A stretch of DNA of 7,043 bases from Bacillota bacterium (lineage in GTDB: Bacteria; Bacillota; Desulfotomaculia; Desulfotomaculales; JAJYZD01). The stretch spans positions 1 to 7,043 of the forward strand of contig JAJYZD010000199.1 in the NCBI GenBank assembly GCA_021800315.1, read 5' to 3'. A program made the translations under genes and the position numbers. Of the stretch, positions 1 to 5,819 are shown in pieces. How positions within the stretch are numbered: position 1 is the stretch's first letter; every line of letters starts with the position of its first letter. A model generated the notes under the pieces. That model worked only from the letters and a program-made list of their open reading frames with translations. It made no database searches and had not been told where the DNA came from.

Positions 1-7
1 ACCCACC

Positions 8-29
8 CCGGGCTATTTGACACGCCCGG
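8..29. repeat. Inverted repeat around the -35 of the fmdB-type promoter
   Basis: CCGGGC (8-13) and GCCCGG (24-29) form a perfect 6-bp inverted repeat with a 10-bp spacer that contains the TTGACA hexamer at 17-22. It could be an operator. It does not look like a terminator of an upstream gene because no T-run follows on either strand. In GC-rich DNA a 6-bp repeat can arise by chance. Confidence 0.35.
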
Positions 30-45
30 CCCCGGAAAATAAAAT
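17..45 (+). promoter_or_regulatory. Sigma-A type promoter of the fmdB-type/HEAT operon
   Basis: A perfect -35 TTGACA (17-22) is followed after exactly 17 bp by TAAAAT (40-45), five of six matches to the -10 consensus. Transcription would start near 52, leaving a leader of about 35 nt before the GTG at 87. It is correctly placed and oriented to drive the zinc-ribbon gene and the HEAT gene behind it. Confidence 0.8.
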
Positions 46-86
46 AGCGGTATGAACACCCTGGCGCGGGGATAGGGGGAGAGAAT

Positions 87-332
87 GTGCCGATCTACGA
101 GTTCCGCTGCCTCGATTGCGGACGGGCCTTCGAAAAACTCTTCATCAAAAAACCGGACGATGAGGCGGACTTGGCCTGTCCGGCCTGTAAGTCGGAATCC
201 CTGGAGCGGATCATCAGCAAGACCAATTACGTCATGAATTCGGGAAAAGGGACCCCCAAGCCGCAGTTGTCCACCCGCTCCTGCCATCCGGGGAGCGGCT
301 GCACGACTCTGGAAATCCCGGGCTGCGAATGA
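87..332 (+). CDS. FmdB-family small zinc-ribbon protein
   Basis: An 81-residue protein that opens with the family signature MPIYEFRC and carries two CxxC pairs (Cys8/Cys11 and Cys31/Cys34), the expected ligands of a single zinc ribbon. The start is GTG at 87, supported by a purine-rich GGGGGAGAG at 75-83; an overlapping ATG at 85 is in another frame. The C-terminus has three more cysteines of unknown role. FmdB-type ribbons are widespread and named after a putative regulator next to formamidase genes, but the biochemical role is generally unknown, so no function is claimed. The gene follows a strong promoter and is separated by only 15 nt from the HEAT-repeat gene, so the two are probably co-transcribed. 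Cytosolic; no signal peptide or membrane segment is seen. Confidence 0.85.
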   Translation: MPIYEFRCLDCGRAFEKLFIKKPDDEADLACPACKSESLERIISKTNYVMNSGKGTPKPQLSTRSCHPGSGCTTLEIPGCE

Positions 333-347
333 AGAAGGGTATGAACA

Positions 348-1442
348 TTGCCGTTCGGAGCTAATTTAACCCAAAGGGCGGATTGCCCCTTCTGCGGGCT
401 GCCCATCGCAAAACCCAGGGAACCGGGGATTCGCCGGCCGGGGGAGATGCCGCTCGGCGCCTGCCCCTGCGGAGCCGTTTACGCCCATGACGCCACCGGC
501 CGCAACCTGGGGGCCGCCTTTATCGAAGCCCTCGTGTTCGCCTGCGACCTCGACTGGGATCTGGCCTGGGGGCTCACTCCCGAAGACGATTACCTGGAAA
601 GAATAGTGGAGAACTACGACGCCGAGACCAACCTCCTGGTTCCCGGCGGTTTTTTCGAGGGAAGGCGGATTGCCGGCGCCCTGTACTTCATCCGGATGCA
701 CGACGACATCCAGGCGGTGACCAGGGGCGGGGTGGAAGAGGAGCTGGCCCGGGTAAATGCGCCCGTCGCAGGCGCCCCGGCGGCCGGGGGACCGGCCTTT
801 ACCCGGCGTGACGTGGAGAAAATGGTGGCCCAATACCGGCTGGAACCGCTTTTGACCGGCGCGGGCCGCGCCAGGAAAATGATCCGGGACCTGCAGCGAC
901 TGCTCTACTCCGGGGACCGACTGCTCCGCCTCCGGGCGGCGGACGTTTTGGGCCGTTTGGCCGCCAAGGTCGCGCCGGTGGATCCGGGGGCCTTCCCCGG
1001 ATTTCTCCAACAGTTGCTGGACTCCCCCGAGGACCCCGGCAGTTTCTGCCCCGGCGCCCTGGACGCGGCGGGCGAGATCATCGCCTGGGCCCCGGGGATC
1101 TACGCCGGGTTTGTCCCCCTGCTTACGCAATACCTGGACAACGAGGCGATCCGCCCGCAGGTCCTGCGGGCCCTCGCCAAAATCGCGGCCGTAAACCCCG
1201 GTATCCTGCGCAAGTTCGCCGCCCGGCTGTCGCCCTTCCTCCGCGACACCGTTCCGGAAAACCGCGCCTGGGCGGCGTGTGCGCTCGGCAACCTGCGAGC
1301 GGCGGAAGCGATTGATGATCTCCGGAACCTGGAACACGACGCCCATGCGATTCCTTACTACGAAGACGGCGCCCTGGAAACGAAAACGGTGGGGCAAATG
1401 GCCGCCGCGGCCCTGGAGACGATGGGCCGCGGCGCCGGCTAA
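348..1442 (+). CDS. Zinc-ribbon plus HEAT-like repeat protein (paralogue 1)
   Basis: A 364-residue protein. The N-terminus has a likely zinc-binding site formed by CxxC (Cys13, Cys16) and CxC (Cys39, Cys41). Residues about 150-357 are alpha-helical HEAT-like repeats, with recurring patterns such as RAADVLGRLAA, VLRALAKIAA and AWAACALGNL. Such repeats form a solenoid scaffold for protein partners. No catalytic motif, signal peptide or membrane helix is visible. The start is TTG at 348, chosen because AAGAAGGG (332-339) lies 8 nt upstream and because the first cysteine pair would be lost with a later start. The repeat region aligns almost without gaps with the HEAT protein at 5286-5810, which lacks the zinc ribbon. 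The gene ends 4 nt from the convergent TPR gene of the dsr operon. The fold is clear; the function is unknown. Confidence 0.8.
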   Translation: MPFGANLTQRADCPFCGLPIAKPREPGIRRPGEMPLGACPCGAVYAHDATGRNLGAAFIEALVFACDLDWDLAWGLTPEDDYLERIVENYDAETNLLVPGGFFEGRRIAGALYFIRMHDDIQAVTRGGVEEELARVNAPVAGAPAAGGPAFTRRDVEKMVAQYRLEPLLTGAGRARKMIRDLQRLLYSGDRLLRLRAADVLGRLAAKVAPVDPGAFPGFLQQLLDSPEDPGSFCPGALDAAGEIIAWAPGIYAGFVPLLTQYLDNEAIRPQVLRALAKIAAVNPGILRKFAARLSPFLRDTVPENRAWAACALGNLRAAEAIDDLRNLEHDAHAIPYYEDGALETKTVGQMAAAALETMGRGAG

Positions 1443-1446
1443 ACGG

Positions 1447-2073
1447 TCACTTGGCGCGGTGCGGGGCCAATTCCGCCAGGAATTGCGGATGCACCGCAAA
1501 GCCCAGTTCGCCCGCCCGGTCGGCGTGGACCACCGCCTTGGCGTAGTCTTCCCGCAGGAAATAGGCGTAAGCCAGGTTGTTATGGCCCAGCGGGAAGTCC
1601 GGCGCGAAAGCGACCAGTTTTTCCCCCGTAGCCACGGCCTTCTCAACATCATCCCCCTGAAGGTAGGCGTTCACCAGGTTACTCCAGGCCTGGGCCATCT
1701 CCGGGCTAAGGGAGACGGCTTTGGTAAGGGCCGCTATGGCTTCGTCCGTCCGGGTCAGCTGCAGGTAGGCGAAACCCAGGTTGGCCCACCCGCGGGCGTA
1801 GCGCGGCTCGATCTCCACCGCCTCGTTGTTGGCCTCGACAACTTTCTCCAGGTCCCCCATCTTGAAGTAGATGTAGCCGAGGTTGACCCAGGCCTCGAAC
1901 ATGCGGCCGCTGGCGGCGATGGCCTCTTCGAAGCAGGCGACGGCCTCGGGGTAAGCGCCCTGCTCCATGAGGTAAACCCCCAGGTTGTACCTGGCGTTGG
2001 CGCATTCGGGGTTTTCCTTGAGCACATCCACCTGCTGCGCGATAAACTGTTCGTAACTCCGCGGCTTCTCCAT
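1447..2073 (-). CDS. TPR-repeat protein, last gene of the dsr operon
   Basis: A 208-residue protein made almost wholly of tetratricopeptide repeats. About five 34-residue units can be read at residues 25-58, 59-92, 93-126, 127-160 and 161-194, with typical elements such as AWVNLGYIYFKMGDLEKV and GWANLGFAYL. TPRs form a superhelical surface that binds proteins or peptides. There is no signal peptide, so it is probably cytosolic. It starts with ATG at 2073, preceded by AAAGG nine nucleotides upstream. It lies 89 nt behind dsrD on the same strand with no obvious new promoter, so it is probably the distal gene of dsrABD. Two or three hairpins in the gap could lower its expression. A chaperone or assembly role for DsrAB is a guess from position only. 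Its stop is 4 nt from that of the convergent HEAT gene. Confidence 0.85.
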   Translation of the reverse strand: MEKPRSYEQFIAQQVDVLKENPECANARYNLGVYLMEQGAYPEAVACFEEAIAASGRMFEAWVNLGYIYFKMGDLEKVVEANNEAVEIEPRYARGWANLGFAYLQLTRTDEAIAALTKAVSLSPEMAQAWSNLVNAYLQGDDVEKAVATGEKLVAFAPDFPLGHNNLAYAYFLREDYAKAVVHADRAGELGFAVHPQFLAELAPHRAK

Positions 2074-2082
2074 AATATCAAG

Positions 2083-2097
2083 CCTTTCCCCAAAAGG
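2083..2097 (-). promoter_or_regulatory. Small hairpin overlapping the TPR gene's ribosome-binding site
   Basis: On the minus strand CCTTT and AAAGG form a 5-bp stem around a TGGGG loop element. The AAAGG arm is the likely Shine-Dalgarno sequence of the TPR gene, so the stem could weaken its translation. A short stem like this may be chance. Confidence 0.25.
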
Positions 2098-2100
2098 TTA

Positions 2101-2130
2101 GGAGAGGTTGCCGCCGGCAGCAACCTCTCC
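2101..2130 (-). terminator. Strong hairpin between dsrD and the TPR gene, possible weak terminator
   Basis: GGAGAGGTTGC (2101-2111) and GCAACCTCTCC (2120-2130) are a perfect 11-bp inverted repeat with an 8-nt loop. On the minus strand the stem is followed by TAACCTTTT, only a weak T-run. It may act as a partial terminator or attenuator, or protect the 3' end of the dsrABD message. It lies between co-directional genes, so it would allow less TPR protein than DsrABD. Confidence 0.45.
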
Positions 2131-2143
2131 GCGAAACCATCGG

Positions 2144-2161
2144 CCCCGGTCGTACCCGGGG
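2144..2161 (-). repeat. GC-rich hairpin directly behind dsrD
   Basis: CCCCGG (2144-2149) and CCGGGG (2156-2161) form a 6-bp stem with a 6-nt loop, starting just after the dsrD stop codon (2163-2165). No T-run follows, so it is not a convincing terminator. With the 2101-2130 stem it makes two tandem hairpins in this gap. Confidence 0.35.
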
Positions 2162-2162
2162 G

Positions 2163-2396
2163 TTATTCGGGATCCTCCGTCATGCCCCGGCCTTTCAGCC
2201 CGTACATCGTACTGCTGCCGGTGGAGAAGAAGATCAGGACCCCTTCATTGATCAGGGCGGTGGCCGCTTTCTTGATCTCCCTCATCTTGGCGTCGGGAAA
2301 CTTTTCCTGTACGCCCTTCTCCATGTCCTTGAAGTAGAACTTGCTCTTCTTGCTGTTCTCGGCAAAATCAAGGATGGCCTTCTTCAGTTCCTCCAC
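2163..2396 (-). CDS. dsrD: DsrD, small winged-helix activator of dissimilatory sulfite reductase
   Basis: A 77-residue protein with the DsrD hallmarks KSKFYFKDMEKG (residues 17-28) and STGSSTMYGLKGRG (58-71), at the usual length for this family. DsrD folds as a winged helix. It was once thought to bind DNA and is now described as an allosteric activator that speeds sulfite reduction by DsrAB. It is the third gene of dsrABD, starting 29 nt after the dsrB stop. The start is GTG (2394-2396) with AAGAAGGGGGG ending 9 nt upstream. Its presence supports the reductive type of DsrAB. The protein is 71% identical (55 of 77, ungapped count) to a second copy at 6572-6805, with mostly conservative changes, so both look functional. 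Confidence 0.95.
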   Translation of the reverse strand: MEELKKAILDFAENSKKSKFYFKDMEKGVQEKFPDAKMREIKKAATALINEGVLIFFSTGSSTMYGLKGRGMTEDPE

Positions 2397-2405
2397 GGGT
2401 AAATA

Positions 2406-2416
2406 CCCCCCTTCTT
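2406..2416 (-). promoter_or_regulatory. Ribosome-binding site of dsrD deciding a GTG start
   Basis: AAGAAGGGGGG on the minus strand lies 9 nt before the GTG. The run of six G at exactly this distance from a GTG recurs at the second dsrD, so start codon and spacing are conserved between the copies. Confidence 0.6.
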
Positions 2417-2425
2417 ATGGCCCGG

Positions 2426-3613
2426 CTATTCGATACCTCCCGCTACCCGCGATACTTCCCAGGCCGCCTCGGTGAACTTGAACTGGGTGGTGGTCCGCCA
2501 GGTATCGTAGGCCAGGCGGTAATCGTCGATCAGGTGCTCGGTGAAGGGCAGGTCGCACTTCTCGAAGAATTTCTCCCAACCGATGCGCTCGGCCCAGTCG
2601 CCCAGCCGCTCGTACTTGTTGGCCCCGGCCGCGTACGCCTCGATGATCTTCTTGACGTTGTCCACCACTTCCGGGAAGCGGGGGAAGTTGTTCGGCAGCC
2701 AGGGCACGACCACCTTGGAGAACTTCGGTTCGCTGATCCGGTTGGAAATCTTCCCGCCGGCCAGGATCGTCACGCCGTCGCCTTCCTTGTCCGAAAGGGG
2801 CAGGGCCTGGCACATGGTATAACAGTTGCCGCAGAACATGCAGCGTTCCTTCTTGATCTTGACCGTCCGGGCGCCCTCGGCCGTCTTGTCGGGGGAGATG
2901 GCGCCGACCGGGCAGGCGGCGATGGCCAGCGGGACCTCGCACACTTTGGCGATGTTTTCATGATCGATAATCGGCGGTTTCCGGTGGTAGCCCAGGAGCG
3001 CGATGTCGGAGCAGTGCACGGCGCCGCACATGTTCAGGCAGCAGGCCATGGAAACCCGCACCTGCGCCGGCAGGGTCATCCCGGTGAAGTAATCGAAAAG
3101 TTCGTCCGCCACCGCCTTGACCATCGAGGAAGCGTCCGTGGCCGGCGTATGGCAGTGGATATAGCCCTGGGTGTGGACGATATTGGTGACGCCCGCGCCC
3201 GTGCCGCCGATGGGGAACTTGTAGCTGCCCGAAACGTGCTTCCGGGACATCAGGTCCGCCTTCAAGGCCTCCATCTTCTCCAGGCTGTCCGTCAGGAACT
3301 CGATGTTGTTGCGGGTGGTGAACCGCACGTAACCGCCGCAGTGTTTGTCCGCGATATCGCAGATCTCCCGGACGTGCTGCACCGTCATGAAACGGGCCCC
3401 GCCGCAACGGACGGTGAAGACCTTGCCCCCGGTCTCCGAAACGTGGACCATGATCCCCGGCTCCAGGATGTCGTGGTAGGCCCACTTGCCGTAGTTATCC
3501 TGGATCACGGGAGGAAAGTACTGCCAGAAGTGCCTGGGACCAAGGTCGGTTATCCTGTTTTCCTGCGGCTTCTCAGGATTATATCTGCCCAGTTTGTCCG
3601 TAGATAATTTCAT
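2426..3613 (-). CDS. dsrB: Dissimilatory sulfite reductase beta subunit
   Basis: A 395-residue protein that closely matches DsrB throughout. With DsrA it forms the alpha2beta2 enzyme that reduces sulfite by siroheme chemistry and delivers sulfur to DsrC. The siroheme-coupled [4Fe-4S] ligands are Cys154 and the CCLNMC motif (Cys191, Cys192, Cys196). The inserted ferredoxin domain has Cys234, Cys258, Cys261 and Cys264 (ERCMFCGNC). In the Desulfovibrio structure the DsrB site holds the catalytic siroheme, and all ligands are present here. Start ATG at 3613, 15 nt after the dsrA stop, with a G-rich AGGGGG element in that gap. Compared with the Desulfovibrio protein as I recall it, the C-terminus runs about 15 residues past the usual TQFKF end. 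Cytosolic. Confidence 0.97.
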   Translation of the reverse strand: MKLSTDKLGRYNPEKPQENRITDLGPRHFWQYFPPVIQDNYGKWAYHDILEPGIMVHVSETGGKVFTVRCGGARFMTVQHVREICDIADKHCGGYVRFTTRNNIEFLTDSLEKMEALKADLMSRKHVSGSYKFPIGGTGAGVTNIVHTQGYIHCHTPATDASSMVKAVADELFDYFTGMTLPAQVRVSMACCLNMCGAVHCSDIALLGYHRKPPIIDHENIAKVCEVPLAIAACPVGAISPDKTAEGARTVKIKKERCMFCGNCYTMCQALPLSDKEGDGVTILAGGKISNRISEPKFSKVVVPWLPNNFPRFPEVVDNVKKIIEAYAAGANKYERLGDWAERIGWEKFFEKCDLPFTEHLIDDYRLAYDTWRTTTQFKFTEAAWEVSRVAGGIE

Positions 3614-3628
3614 GAAAAACCCAACCCC

Positions 3629-5047
3629 CTATCTCTTGTGTCTTTCCCGGTAACCCTTGATATCGCGGTCCCAGCCGCCGGGAACGTCTTCTTCCTTCCA
3701 GAAGATGTACGGATTGGAGCGGGGCGCCTTGACCATCTGCGGCGCGGGCGGCAGTCCCAGCACCTCGAGGAAGGCCGGCAGGCTCTTGCGCTGGATCAGT
3801 TCGCCCAGCCGCTCGCGGTTCTTGCCTTCCTCCATCCACCATTCCCAGACCTTCTCGATGAATTCCTTGATGTTGTCGTACGGGGGCTCGGCCTTCATGA
3901 AAGGTACGATCAGGGTCGACATCTGGGCGCCTTCCAGAATGGGGGCCTTGGCGCCGCAAAGGATGCTGATCCCGGTGTCGAGGCCGGGCCTCAAAGCCCG
4001 CGGCATGACGTTGATGCAGTGCATGCACCGTGTGCATTCCGGGTTGTTGATCTTAAGGATCCCGTCTTCCATGACCATGCAGCGCGTCGGGCACAGCCCG
4101 ATAACCTCTTTTTCGATATCGAACCCGCCCCAGTCGCGACCGGCGTGCGCGCCGCCGTTGGGCTGGAAATCCCCGGCGATGTAAGCCTTGACCGCTTCCT
4201 GGTCGATCCTGATGTCGTCCCGCCAGGTGCCGATAAAGGACATGTCGGACCGGGCGATGGATGCCACGCAACCGTTGGGGCAGCCGTCGAACTTGAACTT
4301 GAACTTGTAGGGAAAGGCCGGGCGGTGCAACTCGTCCTGATAGTGGTTCGTCAGTTCGTAACTGAGAGCCTGGGTGTCATAGCAGGAAAACTCGCAACGG
4401 GCCTTGCCGATGCAGGCCGAGGGCGTCCGCAGGTTGGAACCGGAACCGCCCAGGTCCTGGTCCATCACGTGGGTCAGCTCAAAAAAAATCGGCTCCAACT
4501 GATCGGTGACGGTTCCCAAAAGGACCATGTCGCCCGTAGAGCCGTGCAGGTTCATCATGCCGCTGCCCCGGTATTCCCACAGGTCGCAGATCGTCCGCAG
4601 GAAGCCGGTGTCGTAAAACTTGCTGGCTGGCTGGTTAACGCGTAAGGTATGGAAATGGGCGATGGAAGGATATTTGTCCGCCAGGTCGGAATACCGCCCG
4701 ATGACCCCGCCGCCGTAACCCATGATGCCGACGATGCCGCCATGCTTCCAGTGGGTTTCACCGTCGTCGAACGACAGCTGCAACTGGCCCAGCATGTCCT
4801 CGACCACGTCCGGGGCGACCAGCATTTTGTCCTTCGGCAGTTTGCTCCGGTGCAGGGCCTCCCGCTTGGCGTCGGCCACGAAGCTCGGCCACGGTCCCTT
4901 TTCCAATTCATCGAGATCGGGAATATCGTGCTTGACCTTAAAGCTTTTTAACTCCTCTTCCGTATAATTATGCACTTCTGCATCGGTATAGATCCGGGTC
5001 TCTGCGTATTTTATTTCTTTCTCTTCTCTCTTCGACTCAAAGCCCAT
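3629..5047 (-). CDS. dsrA: Dissimilatory sulfite reductase alpha subunit
   Basis: A 472-residue DsrA, partner of DsrB in the cytosolic sulfite reductase. Siroheme-site [4Fe-4S] ligands are Cys212 and Cys218 (CIGKARC) plus Cys256 and Cys260 (CPNGC). The ferredoxin domain uses Cys319 (CPTRC) and Cys338, Cys341, Cys344 (CTRCMHC). Family landmarks THWKHGGIVG, GSGSNLRTP and YQDELHRPAFPYKFKFKFDG are intact. Start ATG at 5047, with AAAAGGAGGGG upstream; the AGGAGG core is 12 nt from the start, slightly far. The open frame continues to 5227, but those 60 codons show no family similarity and the promoter lies there. Relative to Desulfovibrio DsrA, about 35 charged residues are added before LDELEKGPWPSF, so the ligand positions are offset by a constant 35. 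First gene of dsrA-dsrB-dsrD-TPR. Confidence 0.97.
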   Translation of the reverse strand: MGFESKREEKEIKYAETRIYTDAEVHNYTEEELKSFKVKHDIPDLDELEKGPWPSFVADAKREALHRSKLPKDKMLVAPDVVEDMLGQLQLSFDDGETHWKHGGIVGIMGYGGGVIGRYSDLADKYPSIAHFHTLRVNQPASKFYDTGFLRTICDLWEYRGSGMMNLHGSTGDMVLLGTVTDQLEPIFFELTHVMDQDLGGSGSNLRTPSACIGKARCEFSCYDTQALSYELTNHYQDELHRPAFPYKFKFKFDGCPNGCVASIARSDMSFIGTWRDDIRIDQEAVKAYIAGDFQPNGGAHAGRDWGGFDIEKEVIGLCPTRCMVMEDGILKINNPECTRCMHCINVMPRALRPGLDTGISILCGAKAPILEGAQMSTLIVPFMKAEPPYDNIKEFIEKVWEWWMEEGKNRERLGELIQRKSLPAFLEVLGLPPAPQMVKAPRSNPYIFWKEEDVPGGWDRDIKGYRERHKR

Positions 5048-5057
5048 GGAAAACAGT

Positions 5058-5068
5058 CCCCTCCTTTT
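5058..5068 (-). promoter_or_regulatory. Ribosome-binding site of dsrA deciding the start
   Basis: AAAAGGAGGGG on the minus strand is the only strong Shine-Dalgarno sequence before dsrA and selects ATG 5047 over an in-frame ATG at 5077, which lies upstream of this site. The gap from AGGAGG to ATG is 12 nt, longer than the usual 6-9. Confidence 0.7.
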
Positions 5069-5189
5069 GTTAAACATGAGGTCTATACCAAACCCTGTCC
5101 CCTTGTAGAGTTCGAGCCACCAGCCTCCTTCCCCCAATATGTATTCATGCGTCCGCGGGCATGCTTGATAAAAGAGTTGCTGGACCACC

Positions 5190-5207
5190 CTGTGAAATAG
5201 TGTACAA
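5190..5207. promoter_or_regulatory. Rex-like palindrome over the dsrA -10
   Basis: CTGTGAAATAGTGTACAA matches the Rex consensus TTGTGAANNNNTTCACAA at 11 of 14 fixed positions (left half 6 of 7, right half 5 of 7). It covers the whole -10 hexamer at 5199-5204, where a bound repressor would block the polymerase. Rex senses NADH/NAD+ and controls energy genes in many anaerobes. The right half is degenerate, so this is a candidate only. Confidence 0.35.
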
Positions 5208-5227
5208 GAATAACGCCGGTTTGTCAA
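5199..5227 (-). promoter_or_regulatory. Sigma-A type promoter of the dsrA-dsrB-dsrD-TPR operon
   Basis: On the minus strand a perfect TTGACA (5227-5222) is followed after exactly 17 bp by TACACT (5204-5199), four of six matches to the -10 consensus. Transcription would start near 5192, giving a leader of about 145 nt before dsrA. The site lies between the divergent dsrA and HEAT genes. A perfect inverted repeat covers the -35 and a Rex-like palindrome covers the -10. Confidence 0.75.
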
Positions 5228-5231
5228 CCGG
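5216..5231. repeat. Inverted repeat over the dsrA -35, possible operator
   Basis: CCGGTT (5216-5221) and AACCGG (5226-5231) are perfect 6-bp arms with a 4-bp centre, enclosing most of the -35 hexamer of the dsrA promoter. The position fits an operator. A 6-bp repeat can also be chance. Confidence 0.35.
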
Positions 5232-5247
5232 AAACTCTGCGGGTGCC

Positions 5248-5276
5248 TTGCCGGCCCCGCCTATTTCTGGTAGTAT
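5248..5276 (+). promoter_or_regulatory. Possible promoter giving a nearly leaderless HEAT mRNA
   Basis: TTGCCG (5248-5253) and TAGTAT (5271-5276) are 17 bp apart, each matching consensus at four of six positions. Transcription would begin around 5282-5286, at the ATG itself. The gene lacks a clear Shine-Dalgarno sequence, which would fit leaderless translation. Confidence 0.35.
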
Positions 5277-5285
5277 GACGGCATC

Positions 5286-5810
5286 ATGCCTAAACCGTCC
5301 AAACAGGAAATATCCGCCATGCTCGCCCGAAACGACCTGGGCGCCCTCGGTGCTACCGGCTGGCCGGCCGTACGCGCCCTGGTTTCCCTGCTCTGTTCCG
5401 CCGAAAAAGACATCCGTCTGCCGGCCGCCCGGGCCCTGGGCCGCCTGGCCGCGACCCTGGCGGACCGGGAGCCGGAAAAGGTGCGCGATTTGTTACGCCG
5501 CCTTTTCTGGAGCACCAACGACGAATCCGGGGCCAGCGGCCTGGGAGCACCCGAGGCCATCGCGGAAATCATCGCCGGCCGGCCGGACCTTTGGTCCGAC
5601 TTCGTCGGTCCCCTTGTGAACCTGCTCGACGAGCCGGGACTTTCGGCCGGTGTCATGACGGCCGTCCGGAGGATAGCCCTTGATCCCGCCCTGGTGCGCC
5701 AAGCCCAGCCGATCCTGCAATATCTGGCCGGATCAGCCGACCCGGCCACCCGGGCCCTGGCCCTGCAGGCCGCGGCGGATCTGGGCCTGCCATCAAACGC
5801 GGACAACTGA
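5286..5810 (+). CDS. HEAT-like repeat protein (paralogue 2)
   Basis: A 174-residue, all-helical protein with HEAT-like repeats, for example RLPAARALGRLAA (about residues 44-56) and TRALALQAAADLGL near the end. It aligns with the repeat region of the 364-residue HEAT protein at 348-1442: LLCSAEKDIRLPAARALG against LLYSGDRLLRLRAADVLG, and later EAIAEIIA against DAAGEIIA, with a one-residue gap between. It lacks that protein's zinc ribbon. ATG 5286 is the only ATG/GTG/TTG start after an in-frame stop at 5271, and no good ribosome-binding site precedes it. It is divergent from dsrA and ends 9 nt from the convergent YkgJ-type gene. Probably a cytosolic protein-binding scaffold. It may belong to the group annotated as DVU0298 family in other sulfate reducers, but I cannot confirm that. 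Confidence 0.8.
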   Translation: MPKPSKQEISAMLARNDLGALGATGWPAVRALVSLLCSAEKDIRLPAARALGRLAATLADREPEKVRDLLRRLFWSTNDESGASGLGAPEAIAEIIAGRPDLWSDFVGPLVNLLDEPGLSAGVMTAVRRIALDPALVRQAQPILQYLAGSADPATRALALQAAADLGLPSNADN

Positions 5811-5819
5811 CCGCTACGC

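Noticed and set aside
366..1652. Long minus-strand open frame opposite the first HEAT gene
   Set aside because: It covers parts of two genes with clear repeat families, is Arg/Gly-rich and low in recognisable motifs; a shadow of real coding sequence.
2417..4645. Long open frames on the plus strand opposite dsrB and dsrA (2417-3607 and 3638-4645)
   Set aside because: They are antisense to strongly conserved DsrA and DsrB, show no recognisable domain, and are what GC-rich codon use produces on the opposite strand.
5087..5146. A 19-codon ATG frame in the dsrA leader that could encode a leader peptide
   Set aside because: No good ribosome-binding site precedes it and its composition shows no regulatory codon run; it is the length expected by chance.
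5048..5227. In-frame extension of dsrA by 60 codons
   Set aside because: The promoter -35 and -10 lie inside it, no ribosome-binding site precedes it, and the extra residues do not resemble DsrA. The strong Shine-Dalgarno is downstream.
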